Notes under the pieces: generated by a model
Databases searched by the model: none
Told to the model about the DNA's origin: nothing
What the model saw: only the letters and a program-made list of their open reading frames with translations
Source of the DNA: Streptomyces sp. ITFR-16
GTDB taxonomy: Bacteria; Actinomycetota; Actinomycetes; Streptomycetales; Streptomycetaceae
Assembly (NCBI RefSeq): GCF_031844705.1
Contig: NZ_CP134609.1
Span: 5,332,001 to 5,396,000 of the forward strand
Length of the DNA stretch: 64,000 nucleotides
Reading direction: 5' to 3'
Part shown: one piece after another, positions 34,917-42,870 of the stretch
Numbering within the stretch: position 1 is the stretch's first letter
Layout: each line of letters opens with the position of its first letter
Position numbers and translations under genes: made by a program

Positions 34917-35369
34917 ATGACCTCCCTGTCCCTCACTCTCGCCGTGATCGCCAACGGCCTCTACGCGGGCTTTCTGCTGACGTTCCTGATCGCGGTCATG
35001 CCCGGACTGGCGCAGCTGCCCGACGACGGCTTCACGGCCGCGATGCGCCGCTTCAACGAGAAGGTCCCCGGACCCGCGTTCCTGGTCCTCTTCCTCGGTG
35101 TGATCGCCTTCCCGGCCGCCGTGCTGGCCACCGGACGGGGCGAAGCGGGATGGCCCGCGGTGACCGCGGCGCTGGTCTGCGCGGTCGTCTCGCACCTGAT
35201 CACGATCGCGGGCAACATCCCCCTGAACAAGGCGCTGGCCGCCTCCGAGGGAACGGAACCCGACAGCGCGGCCCGGACCGCGTTCGAGGCCCGCTGGAAC
35301 CTGCTGCACCAGGTCCGGACCGCGTTCTCGCTCGCCGCCTTCGCCCTGCTGGTCGTCGCCGCGAGGTAG
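34917..35369 (+). CDS. DUF1772-type membrane protein (anthrone oxygenase-like fold)
   Basis: A 150-residue protein with four hydrophobic helices: LAVIANGLYAGFLLTFLIAV, FLVLFLGVIAFPAAVLATG, VTAALVCAVVSHLITIAGN and TAFSLAAFALLVVAA. The motif IAGNIPLNKAL followed by ARTAFEARWNLLHQVRT is the DUF1772 signature. Some fungal members act as anthrone oxygenases, but the bacterial members have no proven role. ATG 34917 is the start; two ATGs a few codons upstream are less well placed. Confidence 0.85.
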   Translation: MTSLSLTLAVIANGLYAGFLLTFLIAVMPGLAQLPDDGFTAAMRRFNEKVPGPAFLVLFLGVIAFPAAVLATGRGEAGWPAVTAALVCAVVSHLITIAGNIPLNKALAASEGTEPDSAARTAFEARWNLLHQVRTAFSLAAFALLVVAAR

Positions 35370-35387
35370 CCGCGCCGCTTCCGGGCC

Positions 35388-35702
35388 TCACGCCAGGTGG
35401 AACACCTCCGTGAGCGGCACCATCGCCTCGTCCGCCGACTCCGGCTGCTCGAAGAAGTCCGCCATCTCGCGCTGCCACCGCCCGTTCACATCGGTGGCGG
35501 CCATCGCCTCCCGGGCCGCGTCGAAGTCCTCCGTCTCCAGATAGCCGACGAGCAGCCCGTCCTCGCGCAGGAAGAGCGAGTAGTTGTGCCAGCCCGCCGC
35601 GGACAGCGCGGCGAGCATGTCCGGCCAGACCGCGGCATGGCGCGCGCGGTACTCCTCGACGCGGTCCTCGCGTACGTTCAGCAGAAAGCAGACACGCTGC
35701 AT
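35388..35702 (-). CDS. rhaM: L-rhamnose mutarotase
   Basis: A 104-residue dimeric alpha/beta-barrel protein that interconverts alpha and beta rhamnose. Family residues are MQRVCFLLNVREDRVEEYRA, HAAVWPDMLAALSAAGWHNY (catalytic His and Tyr), FLREDGLLVGYLET and NGRWQREMADFF. GGGAG lies 9 bases upstream. It is the last gene of the minus-strand rhamnose transport operon, 32 bases after the binding protein stop. Rhamnose isomerase and aldolase genes are not in the window. Confidence 0.93.
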   Translation of the reverse strand: MQRVCFLLNVREDRVEEYRARHAAVWPDMLAALSAAGWHNYSLFLREDGLLVGYLETEDFDAAREAMAATDVNGRWQREMADFFEQPESADEAMVPLTEVFHLA

Positions 35703-35734
35703 GCTCAGGGACTCCCGGCGAAGGGGGCGGGCGG

Positions 35735-36820
35735 TCAGAAGTCGAACCGGTCGATGTTCTTCTTGTCGAAGACCGTCGGCTTGCCGAGGATGACCTCGCC
35801 GTCCTTGCCGATCGTGTACTCGCCGAGCTTGCCCGCCTTGAACTTCTCGCCCTCGGCCCCGGTGATCTGACCGGACGCCAGCGCCGCGGCCGCGTACGAG
35901 CCGAGGTAGCCCAGCTCCTCCGGGTTCCACAGCGAGAACTGCTCGACGGTGTCGTTCTTGACGTACTTGCGCATCTGGTTCGGCGTGCCCAGGCCGTTCA
36001 GCACGACCTTGCCCTTGTACGAGGAGTCGCTCAGATAGCGGGCGGCGGCCGCGATGCCGACCGTGGTGGGCGAGATGATGCCCTTGAGGTCGGGGTAGGC
36101 CTGCATCAGGCCCTGGGTCTGCTGGAACGACTTCTGGTCCGCGTCGTCCCCGTACGCCACCTTCACGAGCTTCATGTCCTTGTACTTGGGCAGCTTCAGC
36201 TCGTCCTTCATGAACTCGATCCAGGTGTTCTGGTTCGTCGCGTTCTGGGTGGCCGAGAGGATCGCGATCTTGCCCTTGTAGTCGATCTGCTCACCGAGGT
36301 GCTGGACCAGGCTGCGGCCGATCTCCTCGGAGCTGGCCTGGTTGATGAAGAGCTGGCGGCAGTCCTTCGCCGTGTCGGAGTCGTACGCCACGACCTTGAT
36401 GTTCTTCTTCATGGCCTGCTTCAGCGGGCCGCACACCGCGTTCGGGTCGTTGGCCGCGACCAGGATCGCGTCCTGGCGCTGCTGGATCAGCGTGTTGATG
36501 TAGCTGACCTGCGAGGAGGCGCTGGCGTCCGAGGGGCCGACCTCCTTGCCCGTGCCGCCGTACTCCTTGGCGGCCGCGATCCCCGCGTCGTCGACGATCT
36601 TCTCGTACGGGTTGTTGATCTGCTTGGGCAGGAAGGCCAGCTTCAGGCCCTTCTTCAGCGGCGCGCCCGGATCGGCCTTCGCGGTGGCCCCGGACTTCGC
36701 CGGCCCCTTGTCGGCGCTGTCCTTGGTGGTGCCGGAACAGGCGCTGAGGGCGACGGCGAGCGAGAGGGCGGTGGCGGCGGTGGTGACGGCGCGGCGACCG
36801 GCGGCTGTGCGGAGCGTCAT
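35735..36820 (-). CDS. rhaS: Rhamnose ABC transporter substrate-binding lipoprotein
   Basis: A 361-residue periplasmic-binding-protein I type receptor. A signal peptide and lipobox (LSACSG, Cys at about 28) anchor it. The two-lobed sugar-binding domain includes KLAFLPKQINNPYEKIVDDA, ILVAANDPNAVCGPLKQAMK and VAYDSDTAKDCRQLFINQA. A second lobe has SPTTVGIAAAARYL and VVLNGLGTPNQMRKYV, with an aromatic-lined site. RhaS family specificity is supported by the neighbours: two permeases, a double ATPase and rhamnose mutarotase. It probably binds rhamnose outside the membrane. Confidence 0.92.
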   Translation of the reverse strand: MTLRTAAGRRAVTTAATALSLAVALSACSGTTKDSADKGPAKSGATAKADPGAPLKKGLKLAFLPKQINNPYEKIVDDAGIAAAKEYGGTGKEVGPSDASASSQVSYINTLIQQRQDAILVAANDPNAVCGPLKQAMKKNIKVVAYDSDTAKDCRQLFINQASSEEIGRSLVQHLGEQIDYKGKIAILSATQNATNQNTWIEFMKDELKLPKYKDMKLVKVAYGDDADQKSFQQTQGLMQAYPDLKGIISPTTVGIAAAARYLSDSSYKGKVVLNGLGTPNQMRKYVKNDTVEQFSLWNPEELGYLGSYAAAALASGQITGAEGEKFKAGKLGEYTIGKDGEVILGKPTVFDKKNIDRFDF

Positions 36821-36859
36821 GGCGGCGGGGTGCCTTTCGAGGAGTGCGGATGGAAGGGG

Positions 36860-37909
36860 TTACGGCCGGGCGCCCGCGGCGCGCCGGTGCCGTCGTTCGA
36901 CCACGGCGGCGATGACGCGCGGGGTGAGGACGGAGGCCACGAGCAGCAGACCGGTCACGATGACCTGCACCTCGTTGGCGATGTCGTTGAGCGTCAGCAG
37001 GTTCTTCAGGACGCCGATGAGCAGCACCCCGGCGACGGCACCGAAGAGCGTGCCCTTTCCGCCGTCGAAGTCGATGCCGCCGAGCAGCACGGAGGCGATC
37101 ACGAGCATCTCGAAGCCGAGTCCGTTGTCGGCGCGGGCACTTCCGTAGCGCAGGGTGAAGACGATCCCCGCGAAGGCGGAGAACAGCCCGGTCACGACGA
37201 ACAGCAGCAGCTTGATCCGCTTGACCCGGATGCCCGCGAAGTACGCGGCCTCCTCCTGCGCCCCGATCGCGAACAGGGAGCGCCCCAGCCCGGTCGCGTG
37301 CAGCACCACCGCGGTGACGACGGCGAGCACGACGAACAGCAGGACGGGATAGGTGAGGAAGGTGCCCGGCACCGTGGTGGTGTCCACGGCCCAGTCGGCG
37401 TACGTCTGCGGGAAGTCGGTTACCGCGTCGCTGCCGAGCGCCACCGAGGCCAGGCCCCGGTAGAGCGCCAGCGTGCCGATGGTGACGGCCAGCGAGGGCA
37501 GCCCGACCCTGGTGACCAGCCAGCCGTTGAGCAGCCCGCCGGCCACGCCGACCAGCAGCACCACCGGCACGATCGTCTCGAACGCCCAGCCCGCGTCCCA
37601 CAGCGCACCGGTCAGCGCACTGCCCAGGCCCAGCATCGAGGCGACCGAAAGATCGACCTGGCCCGCGACCACGAGGAGCGTCATCGGCAGGGCGATCAGG
37701 GCGACTTCGGCGATGTCGTTGAACGCGAACGCGAGGTTGTCCGCCGAGCCGAAGCCGTCCGTGGTGCCGAGCCCGGCCACGAAGACCGCCACCAGCAGCG
37801 CGCCGACCGCGGTGTCCCACCGCAGTGCCAGGCTCCGCAGCGAGCCCCTGGTCCTCGCGGCGCCCGGCACGGCGGGCTCCGCCTTCTGCGTCTCAGGCGC
37901 CATTGCCAT
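36860..37909 (-). CDS. rhaQ: Rhamnose ABC transporter permease 2
   Basis: A 349-residue BPD_transp_2 permease with about 8-10 helices. The conserved cytoplasmic loop is present: LFAIGAQEEAAYFAGIRVKR, followed by GIVFTLRYGSARADNGLGFE and the VLLGGIDFDGGKGTLFGAVA block. The start overlaps the end of the rhaP gene by 17 bases; ATG 37909 and 37903 are both possible. Together with rhaP it forms the membrane channel of the sugar importer. Confidence 0.92.
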   Translation of the reverse strand: MAMAPETQKAEPAVPGAARTRGSLRSLALRWDTAVGALLVAVFVAGLGTTDGFGSADNLAFAFNDIAEVALIALPMTLLVVAGQVDLSVASMLGLGSALTGALWDAGWAFETIVPVVLLVGVAGGLLNGWLVTRVGLPSLAVTIGTLALYRGLASVALGSDAVTDFPQTYADWAVDTTTVPGTFLTYPVLLFVVLAVVTAVVLHATGLGRSLFAIGAQEEAAYFAGIRVKRIKLLLFVVTGLFSAFAGIVFTLRYGSARADNGLGFEMLVIASVLLGGIDFDGGKGTLFGAVAGVLLIGVLKNLLTLNDIANEVQVIVTGLLLVASVLTPRVIAAVVERRHRRAAGARP

Positions 37910-38948
37910 GCCGGGCGCTCCTCTTCCTCAGTGCGGCGGTCATCCTCAGGTTCACGATCCGGTCGATGCTGATGGCCAGCAGCAGAAGCGCGCCGGTGAT
38001 GGCGCCCTGCCAGAACGCGTCGACCTTCAGCACCACCAGCACGCTGCCGATGGTGGTCAGCAGCAGGGCCCCCAGCGCGGCGCCCCACACGGTCCCGGTG
38101 CCGCCGGTGATGGCGACCCCGCCGACGACGACGGCGCTCACGACGGTCAGCTCCCAGCCGTGCGCGTTGTCCGCGACGACCGTGCCGAACCGGGCGAGCC
38201 AGAGCGTGCCGGCGAACCCGGCCACCGCCCCGGAGAAGGCGTACGCGGCCAGGATCCGGCGCCGGATCGGCACCCCGGCCAGCAGCGCGGCCTCCGGGCT
38301 CGACCCGATCGCGTACAGCTCGCGCCCCGAGCGGTAGCTGCGCAGGAAGTACGCGGTCGCGGCGAGCAGCACCACCGCGATCAGCGGCAGATACGGCACT
38401 CCCAGGACGCTTCCGCTGCCGAGCCCCAGGATCGGGTCCGGCACCTCGGCGGCGCCGATCTGGTCGCCCTGCGCCCACCAGTAGTCGACGCCCTGGATGA
38501 TGTAGAGCATGCCGAGCGTCACGACGAGCGCCGGGACCCGGCCGAAGCTGACGAGCGCGCCGGACACCAGCCCGCAGACCACGCCGATCGCGATCCCGAG
38601 CAGCATCACGACGAGCACACCGTGGTCGGTCCCGGCGACGAACTTCCCGCAGGCGAAGGCGGAGAGCCCGACGACCGAGCCGACCGACAGGTCGATGTTG
38701 CGGGTGATGACGACGGCCGACTGGCCGACGGCGAGCAGCACCAGGATGGAGGAGTTGAGCAGCAGGTCCTTGATGCCCTGGTCGGACAGGAAACGCGGAT
38801 TGGCCAGGTAGGTGCCGAGGATCAGCAGGACCAGCGCCCCGGCGATGGAGATCTCCCGGGCCCGGAACACGGTGTCCACGAGCGAGGCCGCACTGCGGGC
38901 CGGCGCCTCGGGACCGCTGTCCGGCGGGCCGGCGACGGTGGTGGTCAT
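37893..38948 (-). CDS. rhaP: Rhamnose ABC transporter permease 1
   Basis: A 351-residue BPD_transp_2 permease. The N-terminal 30 residues are cytoplasmic; helices start with REISIAGALVLLILGTYLAN. The motif VITRNIDLSVGSVVGLSAFA and the cytoplasmic loop LYAIGSSPEAALLAGVPIRR with VGGVAITGGTGTVWGAALGA identify the family. It starts with the ATG that overlaps the end of rhaT by four bases. It pairs with rhaQ. Confidence 0.92.
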   Translation of the reverse strand: MTTTVAGPPDSGPEAPARSAASLVDTVFRAREISIAGALVLLILGTYLANPRFLSDQGIKDLLLNSSILVLLAVGQSAVVITRNIDLSVGSVVGLSAFACGKFVAGTDHGVLVVMLLGIAIGVVCGLVSGALVSFGRVPALVVTLGMLYIIQGVDYWWAQGDQIGAAEVPDPILGLGSGSVLGVPYLPLIAVVLLAATAYFLRSYRSGRELYAIGSSPEAALLAGVPIRRRILAAYAFSGAVAGFAGTLWLARFGTVVADNAHGWELTVVSAVVVGGVAITGGTGTVWGAALGALLLTTIGSVLVVLKVDAFWQGAITGALLLLAISIDRIVNLRMTAALRKRSARHGNGA

Positions 38949-40492
38949 GCCGCTGTCCTTTCGCCGAGTCCGGTCGCGGCCTTCATGACGTTCTCCTCGG
39001 TGGCGTCCGCGCGCGGGAGTTCGGCGACGAGCCGGCCCTCGTGCATGACGAGGACCCGGTCGGCCATGCCGATCACCTCGGGCAGGTCGGAGGAGATCAT
39101 CAGCACCGCGAGGCCGTCGGCGGCCAGCGCGGAGAGCAGCCGGTGCACCTCGGCCTTGGTGCCGACGTCGATGCCCCGGGTGGGCTCGTCGACGATGAGT
39201 ACGGTGGGTTCGGTGGCCAGCCACTTGGCCAGCACGACCTTCTGCTGGTTGCCCCCGGACAGCACCCCGACGGTGTCGGCGAGCCTGCTGTACTTGAGCT
39301 GGAGCCGCAGCGCCCAGTCGGCGGCGCGGTCGTGCTCCAGGGCCCGGCTGACCAGCCCGTTCCGGCGGACCTCGCCGAGGCCGGTGAGCCCGATGTTGCG
39401 CTCGATGGACATCTCCATGACGAGCCCGCGCTGCCGGCGGTCCTCGGGTACGAGGGCGAGCCCGGCGGCCATCGCGGCGGTCGGCGAACCGGCGCGCAGC
39501 GCGGTGCCGTTCACCCGCACCTCGCCCGCGTCGGCCCGGTCGACCCCGAAGACGGCCTGTGCCACCTCGGTCCGGCCGGCCCCCACGAGACCGGCCAGCG
39601 CGACGATCTCGCCCCGGCGCACCTCGAACGACACGTCGCGGAAGACCCCCTCCCGCGTCAGCCGGCTCACGGACAGCGCCACTTCACCGACGGCCGCCTC
39701 CTGCTTCGGATAGAGCTCACCGAGATCCCGGCCGACCATCCGGCGCACGAGATCGTCCTCGGTGAGCCCGTCCAGCGGCTCGGAGGCGATCCAGCGGCCG
39801 TCGCGCAGGGTGGTGACGCGCTGGCACAGCTCGAAGATCTCGTCGAGCCGGTGCGAGATGAACAGCACCGCGGCGCCCTCGGCGCGCAGCGTCCGTACGA
39901 CGGAGAACAGCCGGGCCGTCTCGCTGCCGGTGAGCGCGGCCGTCGGCTCGTCCATGATCAGGACCCGCGCGTCGAACGAGAGCGCCTTGGCGATCTCGAC
40001 GATCTGCTGGTCGGCGATGGAGAGCCCGCGGGCGGGCCGGTCCGGATCGAGGTCGACCCCCAGCCGCCCCATCAGCTCCGCCGTCGTCTCCCGCACGGCC
40101 CTGCGGTCGATCCGCCCGAAGGAACGCCGGGGCTGACGGCCCATGAAGATGTTCTCGGCGATGGACAGATCGGGGAAGAGCGTCGGCTCCTGGTAGATGA
40201 CGGCGATCCCGGCGTCCCGCGCCCCGGCGGGCCCGTGGAAGACGACGGGCTCCCCGTCGAGGAGCACGACACCGTTGTCAGGACGGTGCACCCCGGCCAG
40301 CGCCTTGATGAGCGTGGACTTGCCCGCTCCGTTCTCCCCGGCGAGCGCGTGCGCCTCACCGGGGAAGAGTTCGAGCGACACATCCCGCAACGCCCGCACG
40401 GCCCCGAAGGACTTGCTCACCCCCTTCAACGCCAGAACCGGCACCGGCCCCGGCGCCGGTCCGGCATCCGGGCCCTTGACGGGCATGTTCAT
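38945..40492 (-). CDS. rhaT: Rhamnose ABC transporter ATP-binding protein (two ATPase domains)
   Basis: A 515-residue protein with two ABC ATPase domains. The first has Walker A GENGAGKSTLIKALAG, a signature region with LSIADQQIVEIAKAL, and Walker B VLIMDEPTAALTGSE. The second domain lacks a normal Walker A (GLVGAGRTEVAQAVFG, the usual degenerate form) and keeps LSGGNQQKVVLAKWL and LIVDEPTRGIDVGTK. This is the standard form for ribose/rhamnose importers. ATG 40492 is chosen because AGGAG lies 6-7 bases upstream; TTG 40543 is not used. It is the first gene of the operon rhaT-P-Q-S-M. Confidence 0.93.
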   Translation of the reverse strand: MNMPVKGPDAGPAPGPVPVLALKGVSKSFGAVRALRDVSLELFPGEAHALAGENGAGKSTLIKALAGVHRPDNGVVLLDGEPVVFHGPAGARDAGIAVIYQEPTLFPDLSIAENIFMGRQPRRSFGRIDRRAVRETTAELMGRLGVDLDPDRPARGLSIADQQIVEIAKALSFDARVLIMDEPTAALTGSETARLFSVVRTLRAEGAAVLFISHRLDEIFELCQRVTTLRDGRWIASEPLDGLTEDDLVRRMVGRDLGELYPKQEAAVGEVALSVSRLTREGVFRDVSFEVRRGEIVALAGLVGAGRTEVAQAVFGVDRADAGEVRVNGTALRAGSPTAAMAAGLALVPEDRRQRGLVMEMSIERNIGLTGLGEVRRNGLVSRALEHDRAADWALRLQLKYSRLADTVGVLSGGNQQKVVLAKWLATEPTVLIVDEPTRGIDVGTKAEVHRLLSALAADGLAVLMISSDLPEVIGMADRVLVMHEGRLVAELPRADATEENVMKAATGLGERTAA

Positions 40493-40783
40493 GAGGGGCT
40501 CCTGAGCGGTGGACTGTGCGGCTACGTGAAAGGTTTCAATCAAGTTCCTCGGAAGCTAGACGGGGGGTGCGGGCGCAGTCAATGGGTGGGCACGGGGAAC
40601 TTCTGATGGTTGAAGGGTGAGGTGATGGGAAGGGGGTCCGGGTGCACCGCCCCCGCAGAGCTTCGGCGCGACGCCTGCGGGGGTCCCGCTCACCCGCTGT
40701 GATGAATCGATTCACGCAGGCGGACGCATCCCCGCTCTTACGCCGTCACTACAACACCCTCGCTACGGTGCTGTGGCCTGCTG
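40493..40783. other. Intergenic control region between rhaT and the tRNA
   Basis: This stretch before the rhamnose operon holds its promoter and operator (40527-40582) and then nothing that I recognise up to the tRNA terminator at 40784. Short frames here show no coding bias. Confidence 0.5.
40527..40582 (-). promoter_or_regulatory. Promoter and LacI-type operator of the rhamnose operon
   Basis: On the minus strand TTGACT (40582-40577) and TAGCTT (40558-40553) are 18 bases apart. Just downstream, TGAAA-GG-TTTCA (40527-40538) is an exact palindrome, the pattern bound by many LacI-family sugar repressors. Its position after the -10 box fits repression. No LacI gene is in the window, so the regulator acts from elsewhere. 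Confidence 0.6.
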
Positions 40784-40808
40784 AAAAGGCCCTCCCGAGG
40801 GAGGGCCT
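40784..40808 (-). terminator. Terminator of the tRNA-Arg gene
   Basis: AGGCCCTCCC (40787-40796) and GGGAGGGCCT (40799-40808) pair exactly. On the minus strand the stem is followed by TTTT, giving a classical factor-independent terminator 20 bases after the tRNA 3' end. Confidence 0.88.
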
Positions 40809-40827
40809 GATACGGGCTGGGCGAAAG

Positions 40828-40900
40828 CGCCCCCGGCAGGACTCGAACCTGCGGCCAAGCGCTTAGAAGGCGCCTGCTCTATCCACTGAGCTACGGGGGC
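40828..40900 (-). tRNA. tRNA-Arg, anticodon UCU
   Basis: The 73-base minus-strand sequence folds as a full cloverleaf. The acceptor GCCCCCG pairs with CGGGGGC, plus discriminator G. The D arm is GCTC/GAGC with AGTGGATA. The anticodon arm is GGCGC/GCGCT around loop CTTCTAA, giving anticodon TCT, which reads AGA. The T arm is GCAGG-TTCGAGT-CCTGC. CCA is not encoded. AGA is a rare codon in Streptomyces. A T-rich terminator follows. Confidence 0.95.
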
Positions 40901-41211
40901 CGGGTGGTGGCTTCGGTGACCTGGAGCCCTGGACCCGGGCGGTCCGTGACCTTGCCGGGACAAGGATAGGGCTCCGATTGGCTCGACCCGGTTGCTTCAC
41001 CTGCGTGGCACGATGTGGAGGTTCGGTGAAGCGAAACGATAATCGCAGGTAGGTGCGATTCGTGCACCGCTTTTGACGCCTCACGCCCCGGGTGTTGTGC
41101 ACTCGTTATGCCTGCGCCCCACTCGTCCCCTCTGTCCGGACGGGGGAACCGGCGCGCAGAGGGGCCTATACGCTTCAAAAAGGCGCCAAAATTGGGCATT
41201 CTTCGCATGTG
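40901..41211. other. Intergenic stretch before the GTPase operon
   Basis: No gene is supported here. It must hold the promoters of the tRNA (minus) and the GTPase operon (plus). A reading frame extends upstream of the GTPase to 41092 but lacks coding character and a ribosome-binding site. Confidence 0.5.
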
Positions 41212-42870
41212 GTGACCTTGGACGTACGGCCTCAGCTCATCGACGCACTTTCCGCCCTGCGCGACCGTGTCGCTGCCGTGCGTCTTCCACTCCCGCTCCC
41301 AGGGGCCCCACGTGCCCGGCAGACCAGGACCGAGCTGCTCGCGCAGCTCGACGACTATCTGCTGCCCAGGCTCAAGGACCCCGAAGCCCCCCTGCTCGCC
41401 GTCATCGGCGGATCGACCGGTGCCGGCAAGTCGACGCTCGTCAACTCCCTCGTGGGGCGCCGGGTCAGTGAGGCCGGAGTGCTCCGGCCGACCACGCGCA
41501 CCCCCGTCCTCGTCTGCCACCCCGACGACCACCACTGGTTCACCGGCGTCCGGGTCCTGCCCCAGCTCACCCGGGTCTGGCTGTCGCCCGAGGAGTCCGC
41601 CGACCCCGGCCAGTGCGACGACCTCGACGGATTCGACGGGAACGCGGCCGAGGAAGGGACCGCGCTGCGCGTCGAGACCGCGGCCGGGCTGCCGCGCGGG
41701 CTCGCCCTGCTGGACGCCCCCGACATCGACTCCCTCGTCGTCCGCAACCGCGTCCTGGCCGCCGAACTCATCTGCGCGGCGGACATCTGGGTCATGGTGA
41801 CCACGGCCTCCCGGTACGCCGACGCCGTGCCCTGGCATCTGCTGCGTACCGCCAAGGAGTACAACGCCTCGCTCGTCACCGTGCTCGACCGGGTGCCGCA
41901 CCAGGTGCTCGCCGAGGTGTCGCGGCAGTACGGCGCCCTGCTCACCAAGGCCGGCCTCGGCGAGGTGCCGCGCTTCACCATCCCCGAACTCCCCGAATCG
42001 GCGGGCGGAGGCAGCGGACTGCTGCCCACCACCGCCGTCGCCCCGCTGCGTGCCTGGCTCACCCACCGTGCCCAGGACCCGGCGGCCCGTCAGCAGGCGG
42101 TCGGGCGGACCGCCGCCGGGGTCATCGACTCCCTCGACGTCCGGATGCCGGCGCTCGCCGGGGCCGTCGCCGCCCAGTACGCCGCCGCCGTACGGCTGAC
42201 CGGTGTGGTCGAGGACGCGTACGCCAAGGAGGGCGCCCGGGTCCGGCGGCGGCTGCAGAACGGCGGCGCGCTCGCCGGGGACGCCCGGACCCGCTGGCGC
42301 GGCTACCCGCTCTACAGCACCTCCGAGGAAGTGCTCGACGCGCTGGTGGAGAGCCTCGCCGCGCTCCTGGAGTGCGCCGTCGCCGCCGCCGACGAGCAGA
42401 TCCGCACCACCTGGCGGCGCGAACCCGCCGCCGGGCTCTTCGCCTTCGAGTCGGCCGGCCGGGAGGACGGCGGCTGGGGACCGGCCGAGGACATCCGGGG
42501 CCGGATCGCCATGACCGTACGCAGATGGCGCCGGGTCCTGGAGGAACTGGCCGAGGAAGAACTCCGCCTGATGGAGCGCAACACCGCGCCCGACCCCGAG
42601 ACCGTCGCCGCGCTCCTGGCCGCAGCCCTGCTCGGCGGCCGCCGGACCCGTACCGCCGGCGAACAGCTCGCCGAACGCATCGGGGCCCAGGGCGCGCTGC
42701 GGCTGCGCGACAAGGGAGGCGCGCTGCTCACCAGCTACCTCGACCAGGTGCTCGGCGGCGAACGCGACCGGCGCCTCGCCCCCCTGGACGCCCTCGACGT
42801 GGCCCCCGAACCGCAGGCCGAACTGATCGCCGCCCTGTCCGTACTGCAGAAGGAGAGGTGGCAGCGATGA
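41212..42870 (+). CDS. Large dynamin-like/YfjP-type GTPase, first of a pair
   Basis: A 552-residue GTPase. The P-loop is AVIGGSTGAGKSTLVNSLVG (about residue 64), a threonine-containing switch follows in RPTTRTPVLVCHP, G3 is LALLDAPDIDSLVV and the G4-like strand is SLVTVLDRVPHQ, with D but without the usual N-K. The C-terminal 300 residues are helical with charged surfaces and could polymerise. No membrane helix is seen. GTG 41212 starts VTLDVRPQLIDAL; GTG 41209 is equally possible. It overlaps the second GTPase gene by ATGA. The pair resembles the DynA/DynB dynamins of Streptomyces sporulation septa; orthology is not proven here. Confidence 0.82.
   Translation: MTLDVRPQLIDALSALRDRVAAVRLPLPLPGAPRARQTRTELLAQLDDYLLPRLKDPEAPLLAVIGGSTGAGKSTLVNSLVGRRVSEAGVLRPTTRTPVLVCHPDDHHWFTGVRVLPQLTRVWLSPEESADPGQCDDLDGFDGNAAEEGTALRVETAAGLPRGLALLDAPDIDSLVVRNRVLAAELICAADIWVMVTTASRYADAVPWHLLRTAKEYNASLVTVLDRVPHQVLAEVSRQYGALLTKAGLGEVPRFTIPELPESAGGGSGLLPTTAVAPLRAWLTHRAQDPAARQQAVGRTAAGVIDSLDVRMPALAGAVAAQYAAAVRLTGVVEDAYAKEGARVRRRLQNGGALAGDARTRWRGYPLYSTSEEVLDALVESLAALLECAVAAADEQIRTTWRREPAAGLFAFESAGREDGGWGPAEDIRGRIAMTVRRWRRVLEELAEEELRLMERNTAPDPETVAALLAAALLGGRRTRTAGEQLAERIGAQGALRLRDKGGALLTSYLDQVLGGERDRRLAPLDALDVAPEPQAELIAALSVLQKERWQR

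Noticed and set aside
40828..40900. tRNA as the site of an integrated element
   Set aside because: No integrase gene and no second copy of the tRNA 3' end on either side.
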